Shown: piece by piece, positions 19,124 to 31,422 of the stretch
Layout: each line of letters opens with the position of its first letter
Position numbering within the stretch: the stretch's first letter is position 1
Assembly (NCBI GenBank): GCA_946800325.1
Contig: OX326957.1
Span: 60,113,570-60,177,569, forward strand
DNA length: 64,000 nucleotides
Direction: 5' to 3'
Origin: Luzula sylvatica
Lineage: Eukaryota > Streptophyta > Magnoliopsida > Poales > Juncaceae
Made by a program: the position numbers and the translations under genes
Notes under the pieces: model-generated
What the model was told of the DNA's origin: nothing
Databases searched by the model: none
What the model saw: only the letters and a program-made list of their open reading frames with translations

Positions 19124-19603
19124 TTAACGCCGTATAGTTTCTTCGACGATTCCGACTTCTATATCTTCTTCCACGACCGTGATGACTTCAGGCCCAGTGG
19201 GTCCCGGTACACAAAGCTCCTCGATATTCTCATGCTCCTCTATCACGATAATCTCTTCGGTTGGTGGCTTACGTTTCCTAGCGTAGAAATAAAGTCCGGC
19301 AAGGAGTGCTAGAAAGAGGAGGCCTGCTATGGGCACCCCGATGATCATTATTTTGTGATGATGATGCGGTGGTGGTGGTGGTAATATTGGCGGCGGCGGC
19401 GGTGGTGGTAATATTGGCGGCGGCGGCGGTGGCGGTAATATTGGCGGCGGCGGCGGTGGCGGTAATATTGGCGGCGGCGGCGGCGGGGGTAATATTGGCG
19501 GCGGCGGCGGCGGCGGTAATATTGGCGGCGGCGGTGGTGGTGGTAATATTGGCGGTGGCGGCGAAGGAGGAGGAGGAGGGCAATCTACCAGGAGTCTCCT
19601 CAT
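19124..19603 (-). CDS. TED7-like proline-rich single-pass membrane protein (copy B, full tail)
   Basis: 159 aa. MRRLLVDCPPPPP is followed by about seven units of PPPPPPPIL, a His-rich junction (HHHHK), a membrane segment at about residues 83-107 and a basic RKRK. A cytosolic acidic tail of about 50 residues follows: IIVIEEHENIEELCVPGP, then GPEVITVVEEDIEV. The (E)I-V-x-EEH ... GPxGP ... EDD/EEDI pattern is what I recall of TED7 cytosolic domains, proposed to link wall and cellulose synthase machinery in developing xylem. There is no classical signal peptide. It is much shorter than copy A because the proline array did not expand. It is probably the functional member of the pair. Confidence 0.8.
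   Translation of the reverse strand: MRRLLVDCPPPPPSPPPPILPPPPPPPILPPPPPPPILPPPPPPPILPPPPPPPILPPPPPPPILPPPPPPPILPPPPPHHHHKIMIIGVPIAGLLFLALLAGLYFYARKRKPPTEEIIVIEEHENIEELCVPGPTGPEVITVVEEDIEVGIVEETIRR
19380..19560. repeat. 27-bp coding minisatellite in TED7-like copy B
   Basis: About seven units of GGTAATATTGGCGGCGGCGG plus 7 bp encode PPPPPPPIL. The unit differs from the 120-bp higher-order repeat at the same place in copy A. Confidence 0.9.
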
Positions 19604-21800
19604 TTTGTTGTTGTTTAGATTGGTATTTTGTTTCTTTGATAACTTGTGAGTATTTATAGTGTGAATTTTGATATATTAAAGGAGGAATTTTCCCTTGCCC
19701 CATATTTCACCATATTCTCTATATCCTAATTAACACATTTAATAACATGATGATTAATTAATGTTGCAAATAATATTTAACGGTCTGTAGTGTTGTGATC
19801 ATTTTTTTTTTATAGAAATAACGATTAGCGTGAGGTATAGCGGGTGCTATAACGGATGTTGTAATTTGTAACGGATAAAATAATCAAGTATCAATACGTA
19901 ATAAAAAAACAACCTTTATACTAACAAATATTCGTATTAAGCATTTCAAATATAAATTTATAAACTAATTAACAAAATACTTGAAATGAGTATCTCCAAT
20001 AAGTCAAAACATCTGATCAATCTAAATAAAATCTGATCAATCTAAATAGGAGAGTGGATTTTTGGTTTATTTATCAACCCAAAAATATTTTAATTATTAT
20101 AAAATTGCACGAAACACTTTTTTCAATTAAATTCATTTTTTTAATCCAACTAAAATATTTTATTTAATTTCGGTTGGTGGGTTACAAAACTGCAACGCGT
20201 AATGTTTTGCCTAAAAAATAAATTATAATGGTGTAGCGTAGCGATTTAGCGGAGCTATTTATAACAATGTTATTAACAAAAATACATAATTAACAATCAA
20301 TCAATATTAATTAAGAATTGTTATTTTATATAGATATTAATTAAATTCTATATTAATTATTATTAATTAATGTTAATCATCATGTTAATTAAGTGTATTG
20401 ATCAGGATTCAGGACAGAGAAAATGTGATGGTGAAATCTGGGCAGGGTAGATGGTCTCTATATTAAAAGAGGTCATATATCATGCCCCTCAAATTTTCCC
20501 ACAATAATAATCATGATTAATCCAATAATTAGTGCTTTGGATTAACTATTAATTTATAATTATTTATTTTTAAATATTTAGATTAATCATTAATTAGTAT
20601 GAACCTTGATTTCATATTAAATTTTAAGTAACCATGAATTAATTGTTAATTCACTTTGCTAATTATGAGATTAATTAGTGTAAGAGAAATGTGGGAGAAA
20701 TGAGGGAGAAAAGTATAATTGTCCATATTAAAATAAAATAGCATATTGAAATTAAAAAAATATTGGCTTCTCACTTCATCCCACTTTAATCATTTGCCAA
20801 CTAACATACTTACCAGTTTATTATGGGTTTATTATGACGTCATTATTCATTATTCGAAGTGGATATTTAAGATATGTTTGAATACAATATTTTTCATATT
20901 AATGCATGAACAATAACATTTATATTTTTATAAAAAGTATTTAATTTTAAGATTTAAAAATAATTGTAATAATATTATTATAATTGTTAAGTAAAATTGA
21001 AAGTACAAATAAATCACAAAAATCTTTATTTTGTTATATGTCATTTATTTTCTTAAATATAAAGCCATACTAACATTAACAATATATGCTAAATTATGTA
21101 CCAATTAGATTTATATTCGTAAATTTTATTAATTATGATATCGAATCAATACAAATTTAATTATTTGTACTAAATGGAAATAAAGCATCATATCATACGT
21201 CATTTATTTTGTTATATTTTCATTAGTCATTTGTACAAAACAGTGAATTAACATGCGAGACATATGAATTAATGAATACATGATTGTAGGTTTTGGGGAA
21301 AGATCAATATATCAAAAAATAAATAAAAAAGACGTAGATATACAATATTGATATTATCAATTGATATTTCATGAACTCACGTTAACAAATTTAAATTACT
21401 TAACACGGAAACCATGTGTTATGACTGAAGCTATTAACTTTGACGTGTATAATATATACGATACTTGCACTATGCTGACCTATTATTAAGGGTTAAACAC
21501 GCAATCATGATATTAATAAATAATTATTATACCCAAAGTATATAATCGTTGAGCATGCATAATTTCCTTGTATGAAATTTCATAACAAAGTCAACTATCA
21601 TTATCTATAACAATTAGCTATTCCTGCCTTACCAATGGCACCTGCACCATGTAATTTCGAACTTCGAACGAGACGTTCGATTCGACCTTAACGTTGTATA
21701 AATAAGCTCATTAAAATATTAACGAAAACTAAAAGCACATGCTCCCGATTTGGTCAGTTCAACTGCACACGAGCGATAATCGTCAACGAAAAATTGAATT

Positions 21801-22500
21801 CTCCATTATTTTTTTCAAGTACTAACGTTAGACTCAAGATCACTTAATGATTAAGAGAGAAAGAGAGAGAAATTGTTGAGCTGTGATTAAGTAGAACTTT
21901 TTTTAACAGTAGACACAGAACCCTTCTAATTATACCAATACAAATAACGGGCTCAGTTAATCTTAGCCAGAGATTCAAAACCAACTCAATCTACACCGTT
22001 AGAAATAATAACTGATTTTATCAAATTACAAATAAGCCGAAGACTAGAATTAAAAGACTCGGCCCGTGTAAAAGGACTCGACCGTTGGCTTCGAACTCGA
22101 TGGCTCTCCAGTTGATCTTCACCGGCAACTCCAGTATCTCCGTGCAGAAAAATACTGAGAAACAAATAAAACGATATAATTTGATGGCTTATTTGAGAAA
22201 ATAGGATGGATTGTTGCTTCCGAGACGTGAGTTTCGAATAAGAGATTGGGTAGATATTTTGAGAGAGAATTTTTAATATGTGGAAGGAAAAATGGAATGA
22301 CATATTGTAAGAAGAAGAAGAATTTCTATCAAATATCAAATATAATCAGCATTGCAAAAGTTGAGTCAAAAATGTAAAAAACTAGCAAGCATCTCGCGTT
22401 GCTTCGGACATAATTTAATTTCTGATTATTTTGGAAAATATATTATCGGTATTTGATTTTTTTTTTTTATAATTTTTGAATTGTATACATATATAGATAT
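21801..22500. other. Intergenic DNA, no gene supported
   Basis: An open minus-strand frame at 21986-22339 has no recognisable domain and Ser/Ile/Phe-rich composition. It is not annotated as a gene. Confidence 0.4.
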
Positions 22501-22509
22501 AACATTCAA

Positions 22510-22771
22510 GGAGAATTCTATCATACAACCTTTTATAAGGGTATTTTGGGTATTTTAGCAATTAATTATATTTGTAAAAAGGTGTATCATAAAATTTGTC
22601 TTTTATGGGAATTTTCTCTTTAAATGAACAACAAAAAATTTCAAATTAGTCAAACATTAATTGATAAATATGCTTGAGATCTTACCTTAAATATTCATAA
22701 ATGGATAATTACTAAAAATACCCTTGAAAATCGGTGTATCACAAGGAAAATGGTGTATGATAGAAGTCCCC
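22510..22771. mobile_element. MULE-type MITE copy 1, 262 bp
   Basis: Ends GGAGAATTCTATCATACA and TGTATGATAGAAGTCCCC are inverted, flanked by a perfect 9-bp duplication AACATTCAA (22501-22509, 22772-22780). The 9-bp length points to Mutator-like transposition. Two more family members lie at 46.9 and 49.2 kb. Confidence 0.85.
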
Positions 22772-23183
22772 AACATTCAAAATATATCGGTGAGAAGTGA
22801 AAAGTTAATTTATTTTTTCGCGGTATGTATTATATATTGAATTTGGTTGGGTACTAATTGTTCTTACCAAATTATTTGATATGTAATTCCTTTTGAAAAT
22901 ATTGTACCAAAATTTCTTTGAAAAAACTTATATTTTTTAATATTACATCAGTACATAATATTTCAAAATTTATATAAATATACATGAATTATCTCTTTTA
23001 TATAATTTCGTTTGAAAAAAATAATGATATAGATACATGATATTTTTATTATGCAACTCCACATAACATATTGTTTTTTAAGTCTCTCATTTTGTTTATA
23101 GAGATGTAATTGATATTTCAATTTTTGTTTGAATATGAATGAAAAGTATTGTTATTATATTATTGTTCTAAGTAATTTGCGAA

Positions 23184-23396
23184 TTGAATAAAACTTTTCT
23201 CCTTCCCTTGGCGATTTGTGAGCAAGATTTTAGGTATTCGATCTCTCGCTGGGGAGGGGATCCTCGCCATCCTTCTCATCTCTCCTCACACTATCTTTAT
23301 CCGAGCGTTTCTCGAGAGCCCGATTTTGTTAGGACTTACGCCGAGGTTCTAGATGATGATTCATCGAAGGCCCAAGAGGCAATTGACAAGCAATAA
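23184..23396 (+). other. Open segment of uncertain origin
   Basis: About 70 codons open, containing SREPDFVRTYAEVLDDD. The composition is more protein-like than its surroundings and RTYAEVL recalls LINE ORF1 proteins, but there is no domain I can confirm. Confidence 0.2.
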
Positions 23397-24000
23397 AGTT
23401 ATGCATCACGCATAAAATAGCCCGCATGCAGCCCGCAGCTGACGTCGCATTCACGCTCCTACCACGTCAGCAGGTCTAAACAAAGGAGAAAATCCATTTA
23501 ACCCGTTTAGGAAATATCCAAACCCGTTTAGAAGAAAATCCATTTAACCCGTTTATGCATCTCATTCTCCTTCTCCTCTCGTCATCTTCCTCTCCCCACG
23601 ACTCTGCCATGTTTCTCAGACATTTTCTCTCTCTTCTAGCCGTCGCCATCCTCGAGTTGCAGTTTGCTGCTTCTACGATGACTACGACGTAACACTTGGT
23701 TTTTCTGCTGTTTCTGAGCAATTGATCCGCAATAATCTGTTTTTTCTGTTGTTTCTACGTAATTGAATATTCAGATTTTGCTCCTAGTTCTGCGAATTGA
23801 TACGCAATAGGCTGCTTTGCTGTCCTACTATGTTGTTCACTGCTACACTGTAAAATACTCTGTTTTTTTCAACAATAAAAAAATAATCTAAAAACTCTAC
23901 AATATGTAGAACAGTACATGTGTATGTTGTGTTAATATTAATTGGATATTTTATTTTATTTTACGGATATGGATATGACGAATTCTATATAAATCAATGA

Positions 24001-24215
24001 AGGTGAAAATCGTGATGACGATACTCGAATCGAGGAACTGAAGGAAGCTATGCTATTTGACATACAAGACAAGGCATTTCGGTATTATGGGCAATAAAAG
24101 TCGTGGATTTGCGGTGGCGAGAACGAATAGCATAAAAGATAACAATGGAGTTTTGCGGCATGTAACTTTCGCATGTACTCATAGACGGAAGACAAATACT
24201 AGAGTAAAAGATTTT
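24001..24215 (+). pseudogene. FAR1/FRS-type DNA-binding domain fragment
   Basis: The segment reads EELKEAMLFDIQDKAFRYY, then after a one-base frameshift KSRGFAVARTNS and LRHVTFACTHRRK. The order of an aromatic YY(x)NKxRGFAV and a VTFAC...RK motif is the FAR1 zinc-binding domain found in FHY3/FAR1-like proteins and related MULE transposases. No MULE transposase or SWIM domain follows, so it is a dead fragment. Confidence 0.6.
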
Positions 24216-27200
24216 GTCATAGTTGGTTCTATTTTGTTAGTTGGTTCTATTTATGATTGTTATTTTGTTTGACTGATGTATTAAAAAAAGACAAGAAAAT
24301 CAATAATATTTGTCTATTTTTTTTAAAAAAAGGCCAGAAAATCAAATAATATTTGTATATTTTTTAGAAAATGAACAAATTTTGATTGTTTTGTGAGAAT
24401 ATTCATAAATGTAATTTCGGTATAATTACAAATAAATATTTCATATAATTATATTACATTTCTCAATTGAACTTTTACATTGTTATTTGCGATAAATATA
24501 TACATATAGAAACACAAATACACAAATAGAACATTCCCTCAAGACCAGACCGGCGAAGATAGATTCCGAGCCGCATGGCTCCAAAGCCAATCAAACTCCA
24601 AGGCCCTGGAGGAACACCCTCATGTACCATACGGCACCAAACTGGTACATGTTGAAATCAAACTCCAAGGCCCTGGAGGTCACGACGATATCGAGTTGGC
24701 TACATACTCAAACAATATCGTTTCGTTTTCTTATCGACACATTGTGAGCAATCTCGGCAATGTCCTGCATTTAAATACAAATATTAGTAGGGACTCAATT
24801 GTAAATTAATATACCCATTTGAGCAATCTCAACAGCTTTTGTGTGTATTTAATTAATTAGCTGTTGGATATCAATGCGACTCCTTAAACTTTCTCCTGAC
24901 TTGCGAGTCGATACGGCGATACCCTTTGGCCTTTGGCCTCCTCCGGTTAGGACGTAATACCCATTTGATCAAGTAATTTGATTTTAACATTAAAATCATA
25001 ATTAAGAAAAATAAGATTAAGAAAGGTATGGGGCGTTTGGTCAGGAAGATCTAAGAAAGGTATTCATTGCTTACATATACATATGTTTTGATTTTGGGCA
25101 CATGAAAAGTGATTGTACGGACTCAATTAAATGCATAAATTGCATGAAAATTGGGCATGTGGGTGGCGAGTAGTTGTACTCAATATCCAAATCAAACAAG
25201 AACAATTCCGTAACAAAGAGCCAATTATACAAATTCCAGGAATTTTACAAATCATGTGAATGAAATAATCTACATCTCTAATTGCAAAGAATGGGAGATA
25301 ATTATACAAATTCCTCAAAAACACTGAATTCCTGTTATTAAAGAAATAAGAGAGTAATAAAAATGAGACTATTGTCAAAGAATGGAAGATAATTAGAGAC
25401 TTAAGGGGTATTAGTAATTGCAAAGACATGGCACATTTTCAACAAATAAGGAACATTTAAAACATGTTGTAAAATAAAAAACACATACATGATTATAAAT
25501 AAAGTATGATTATAATAAATTAATAATTAATTAATGATGAAATGAATATGATGATGTGGCACAAGAAAATTGCACATAATTGAATTCAAAATAAGAATGT
25601 AAGTAAATTATTCTTTGAGCGGTCCCGTAATATTATGTATGCCAGTAAATTATTCTTTGAGCGGCCCCGTAATATTATGTATGCCAGTAAATATTCAATA
25701 TATCAAATCTAATGGCATGGATGAAAGAAAAAAAACACTGCACTATATATTTCTAACTCCACGAAATCTCAGTATCTATTTTAAAACTATTATATTCGAG
25801 TTGGGTGTTGAAGACGACTATCATCCATAAATTCACATGGACGTGACCTAAAGAATCCCTGAATTATCTTGAGTTACGCAATCAGAGTAAACGTTTTCAA
25901 TTTTACTTATTTGCTTATATATCATATTTAATGTATTTAACTATTTCAATATTATTCATTTGAGATATTTTATTCTTAATTAACATCCGAATATACCGAA
26001 TTATTAAAAAATTTCCATCATTCTAAGACGTCGAATATGAAAGAATAAAATGATTATGAAATTCTTTTATAGTGGAATATAAGTATGAGAATAATTCTAA
26101 TAAAAAACCACAACACCATATTAATTTGATTCTTTAAGTCATCTTTATAATTATTTTTTCAGTAAATGTTATATCATGAGCTAATGCTATTTCTAGTGTA
26201 TACATATATGCTTGTTGTTTTCTTTTGGAGTTTGCTCTATTATTTTACATATTTTTACATATGAGATATAAACTGGGAAGCGGAAGAAATAATCAAAATA
26301 CATCAAATGAAAATTTGTATTTAATTTAAACCATCAACAATCTTCATCTTTAATCTTATAAATTTTACATACATAATTTATATTTTGACAAATCTTTTCT
26401 CTCTCAATTAATCAAATTGACTTTATTAATATAAAAGAATTACAAGGGTTACAAAATCTATGAGTGAAAAGAGAAGCAAAAAATGAAGGCTATTGTTATT
26501 CACCTCGATCGATCGATCGAGAGAGAGGCAGGAAAATTGAGACGTAGGTTTAATCGATTTTTGTTTATAATTTAGTGGTTAATATGAATTGGATCGACAG
26601 GTAGGGAAGACATAGAATGATTGAAAAAATAATGAGTAATAAATCCGTCTCTTTATTGTAATTTTCAAATTATTAGGAACTTGGCCTTTTTCTTTCCCAA
26701 ATTCATGCATCTCATATCTTACCATTTCCTTCCTTGACACTAATATTTATCCGTTTTACAAAAAAATATGTTATATATTAATGTATGTCTGTCATTTTAA
26801 TTTTCTCTAATATCTCATCGATCATAAAATAGAATGCAACGAAAATCATCATTGGTAAAAAAAAATATGAGTACAAATTTATTGAGCTACCTGGACTGGT
26901 TATATATGTATTTTTTTTCTAGTCTTGTCACATTTTTTATGTGAACAAAAGTAATGATCATAACGACAAAATTAGGTAGGACGAAATTCATGCAAAATAA
27001 CTCCGATTCTATCCAACCAAACTCGTGAGTAACTGCTTGTAGTTTGTTTTATGAAATATGATATAAATAATATCATTATCTAGTTAATATAAGAACACAA
27101 ATTTAATGCATTTTTAAACCTCTTTTTCTTATTCTTCGTTTTGTAACAATATCTTTATTATTATTCACCTTGTTTTCTTATTAATGTTTATTTTACAGAT

Positions 27201-30053
27201 TTTTTTTACAGTTTGCAAATGGGCTAAGTGAGCTAAAATGGGCTAATATTGACGGGTCGGACTTTCAGGCCTTGTTTGGATCATTAGTAAATATTAAGGA
27301 TTTCGTGGTTTAGGAAATAAAAAGTGCCCGAAATTTTACTAATCTTGTTTGGATGATTAGTACAATCCGTTAAGTTTTCGTTAAAGTCAGCACAATTTAA
27401 AAATTTAAAATTAATTAAATTTACAAACAAAAGCATAAAAACCAAAATACCTCTAAATCCTAAATCAACTCTGTACTAATCATAATTAGAGTATCTTTTG
27501 ACCTTCTGTATGAGTAATAAAAAATTACTTGCAAAAATGACTTTAGCAACACTGATCTCTTTGCATGGTGTATAATTAAATCAACTATACATAAAAATAA
27601 ATAAGGAAGGATTTTTTTTTTTTAACTTTTTGGTGCTAGATTTGGAAAAATAAAAGATAAATTAATGAAAATAAAATAAATAATATAAAATTTCATAAAA
27701 ACATAGAGTATTCCAGTATTGTAGTCCTAACTTCTCTTTCTCAATTGTAATTTATTTGATGTCTTTACCCTAAATGTTTATTTTTCTTAGTTTTAATTTA
27801 TTTACTTTTTATCTTTATTAATTCAAAGGATATACAGTAGGGTGACACTATTGCAAGAGGTAACATGACTAAACAAAGATTAATTTTAAAAAGAATCAAA
27901 CAAATGACTATTTTACCCTTATTTATGATGATTGTTATTTATTATTTTGTAAACAATATATATACTATTATTCCTAATGTAAAAAATAAAATATAACAAA
28001 TACGAAAACATAAAAGAATAAATTTACTCGTATATGCTCCCTTGTTAGTGAATATTATAACACAAATTAAACAATAATAATGTGCTCTTTCATTTTCAAA
28101 ATTGAATTTTTTTTTTGTATTGTGTCTTTATATTTAAAAAAAAAATTGCTAGTCAAGAATATCAAATATAAAATTTGAAACAATATTATTTCTAATATTT
28201 TGATTCAATAAAATTTGTGCAAGTTATTTTTAAAGATTATGATTTTTTATATGTAAAAAATTATTTGCAAAATTTATAGAATGTAATAGTAATAAATAAT
28301 AATACTAAATAGTAAATTAATGGGGACAAAATAGTCATTTCTTAAAATTTGCTCTTTGTTAAATCATGTTAGCTCTTGTAATATCATCATCCTATAAAAT
28401 ATTCTTCTTTTAGTTTCACATTATTATGATAATATCATTATCGGACCTTCATCCACTAATATTTTAATTATGCATGATAAACTTAACAAAATTGTGTCGA
28501 GATATTAACATTCTTTTACTTAAAAAAGAAGAGTTCAAAAATTATTGTATATGTTTATATGTAAATTGAAGATCTCAAATAATTTTTTTTTTGTCCTGCT
28601 GAGAAAACTTGGCAGATTTACTTTGCTCAACTCCATTTTCGTCTTAAAATAATATTTGATAAATTGATCCAACCAACTCAAATTATTTGCTCCATAGCGG
28701 ACTAGAACGTCTGTGCAAGAACAATATCAACTAATTTTTATTTTTTATTTTTATGAGAACAAAATATCCTCAATTATCTCGATTTCAGGGAAACGTGTCT
28801 AAAAGGTACCAAATCCATTTACGTTATGTTTTAACTTTAAGTTTCGGGGATAAAAAAGAAACTCATTCATTTTGTAGGGTTCTTTTCAAGTAATTTAAAA
28901 TGAGTTTTTATTATAACTTGGGATTTTAGGTGCGAGTGTACTCGGAAAAATCTCAAAATATAATAGAAAATTCGATGCATACATACCCCCACGAAATATA
29001 AAAAATATATTAGATAATATACTTCTCCCACCTTCTTATTAGTGGTTAATGACTCCCAAACTACACTTAATTTAATAACATTTCGTATGTATATGTATTG
29101 CATGACGTCTTTTGAATAAAAAAAAAGGGGAAATGTTGATGATATTTTTCAGATTTTGTAGGGAAGGTAATTCAGAAGATTCTTAAATGTATTTAAATGT
29201 ATTTAGAAGATTCTTACCTATAGATTTATTCCGATATATTTCTTAATTAATCTACAAAACTAACACCAATCTAAATTAATGTTATATTGCAATTTTCCTG
29301 TACTTTATCGTAAACATTGCATCCCGCTCTTCTTTCCAAATCTTTAATTATTTTTATTAATATTAGTTTTTAATTTTAACAACTTAATTAAGAATGATAT
29401 AATTAATAAATTAATAAATGTGAATTTTTTAAATATATTTCACAATTTAGAAATATGTATTTTGATGATATTGATAAAAATATAAATAATTATTTTAGAC
29501 TAAAAAATATCAGCTACAGAAATAACGTTTCTTTTATTTATTTATTTTTTAAAAAAAAATTAGTGTATTATAAGAAAAATAATGTATCGTATAACTCCTC
29601 TTATTTTTTTTATTTTATTTCGAGGATTTATAACCGTACAGTTAAATTATAGTTACTATAATGCTACCACATCCATCTTGTGATGACATGTGGCAGGGGT
29701 AGCTTTGGGTTTTACTTTTTTTTTTTAATATTTACAATTTGGTCATTTGTTACTATAATGCTATCCCTCCACCTTGTGATGACACGTGGCAGGGATAGTT
29801 TCTCCTAATGTTATGGCTTTATCATGTGGATAACCAAAAATTTATTTGTTTATAGAGTGAATAAACACAAGTCAATAAACGTGGGTTATTTGGATAGATC
29901 GGATTAGGATTTAGGCATGTAAAAGAATGATTTTTTTAAAAAGTTTGATTCGATCTAATAATTATATTTTTATTTGATTACTTTAAGTAGGCTGATAATA
30001 ATCGCCGGTTAACAAACGTCAATACCGTCCTTTTTATTAAATTAAATACTTTT

Positions 30054-30058
<5 letters not shown>
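24216..30058. other. Gene-poor AT-rich DNA
   Basis: No coding region is supported across this stretch. Recognisable items are a duplicated AATCAAACTCCAAGGCCCTG string (about 24588 and 24657) and a two-copy 45-bp tandem repeat near 25605-25690 (TTATTCTTTGAGCGG). There is also a two-copy repeat around 29655 and 29750 (TGTGATGACAYGTGGCAGGG). The rest appears to be old transposon debris. Confidence 0.5.
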
Positions 30059-30126
<68 letters not shown>

Positions 30127-30435
30127 GAATGCTAACTTACTTAATTAAGTACCAAAATTTTAGTACTTAATATTTTTTAACTATTAAATTTGCATTGAGA
30201 TTTGTATTTTTTCATTAAGTACCTAATATATATATATATATGCCAACCTACTTAATTAAGTACCTAATTTTGGTACTAAATATTTTTAAATCATTGAATT
30301 TGCATTGATATTTGTGCATTTAATAATGTGCATAAAATTCATGATCATCATAAAAAAAACACAAATATAATGGCCAAAAAATATTAAATATCAAAGTTTT
30401 GATAGTTAATTAAGTAGATAACGTCTTCCATTGTA
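30058..30435. mobile_element. (TA)n microsatellite adjoining a MITE-like element
   Basis: A (TA)n run of about 65 bp ends at 30122. It is followed by sequence whose ends are imperfectly inverted (GCTAACTTACTTAATTAAGT near 30131 and AGTTAATTAAGTAGATAACG near 30405), with a second TACTTAATTAAGTACC copy near 30247. Insertion at TA would fit a Stowaway/mariner-like MITE, but borders are uncertain. Confidence 0.4.
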
Positions 30436-30839
30436 CTTTTTATAGCAAAAAGATTTGCTCTTCATCATATATTTTTTTGTTTTCTTATTACTTTATTCAT
30501 ACCTGACTCGGTCCGTTGGCATGACTCGGTCATACGAGGAATAGTTCATCACATTTGTTAAAATTCTAAAAAATATTTTACACTTTAATTAATTAATGAT
30601 ACTTACTCTCCAAGCATAATTATAAATCATACTTATTAATGAGAATGACATCAATCATCACGTTTATTTTGTTACTTTCAAGGGAGCAAACAAATTAATT
30701 ACTCTTGAGATAAAATTTTCTACACCGTCAATAACCTTGTAAAAAATGCTAATCTAAAAGAAACAAGGGTCCAAAATGTAAAAAGAAGATAGCGAAAGAG
30801 CAAAGCAAAGGGAAAATTAATAATAAATTATCTTTACTG

Positions 30840-31422
30840 GGACCCTTTTGAAAAAGACACGTGACTGCCCCCATATCGACGAAAGTTCCTTTTGCCACGT
30901 CACCAGCCGCCTCCAATGATCGCACCCTTTGTCACGCCTTCCATTCTCTTATCTCAATTACTCTACATCAGTACGCGTAACAAGTCATTTTATTCTTACT
31001 TATCGACTTGCTACATATTTATATACATATCAAAAGATTAAACTGTCATAGTTCTACTAGACGTCCCGCGAGGCGTGAAAACATCGTGTAATTAGCACTT
31101 GAGCGGGGCCAAAGTCTTCACCAATGAGACCGCTATAGTGAAGTCATTTGTAAAAATCGCGAGTCTTCTTAGCATTTATTTATTTTCATATTAGTAAGCA
31201 AACACGGTGCACAATTATCTATATAAGCCGTTCAAAACTTACAACAAAAGATTAGTTATTTTCATTTCGGTGTATCTGTTAAATGTAAACCGGATATTGG
31301 AAGACTTGGAGATTTTAACTACTAAGCAGTCTTCTCTTCATTCTCTTCTCTCATTCTCACCATCCACTATCTCTCTCTCTCTCTCTCTGTCTGAGCTCTC
31401 TTTTCTCTCTCTCTAAGCCACC
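30840..31422 (+). promoter_or_regulatory. Upstream region and 5' leader of the MAPKKK gene
   Basis: Contains an ACGT-core element, GACACGTGAC (30856-30865), of the G-box/ABRE type. A pyrimidine-rich leader with (CT)n repeats at 31370-31415 ends just before the ATG. The start site was not determined. Confidence 0.4.

Larger units (their letters stand above)
18215..21800. repeat. Segmental duplication, copy B
   Basis: Counterpart of 5940-9650, in the same orientation. It starts within the remnant TATTTGGAGGTA of RimP exon 4 and ends after the string CAACTGCACACGAGCGAT near 21775. The TED7-like gene here is intact at its C terminus, while the RimP portion is only a fragment. Confidence 0.8.

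Noticed and set aside
21986..22339. 117-codon minus-strand frame
   Set aside because: No domain, no duplicated counterpart and no gene-like context.
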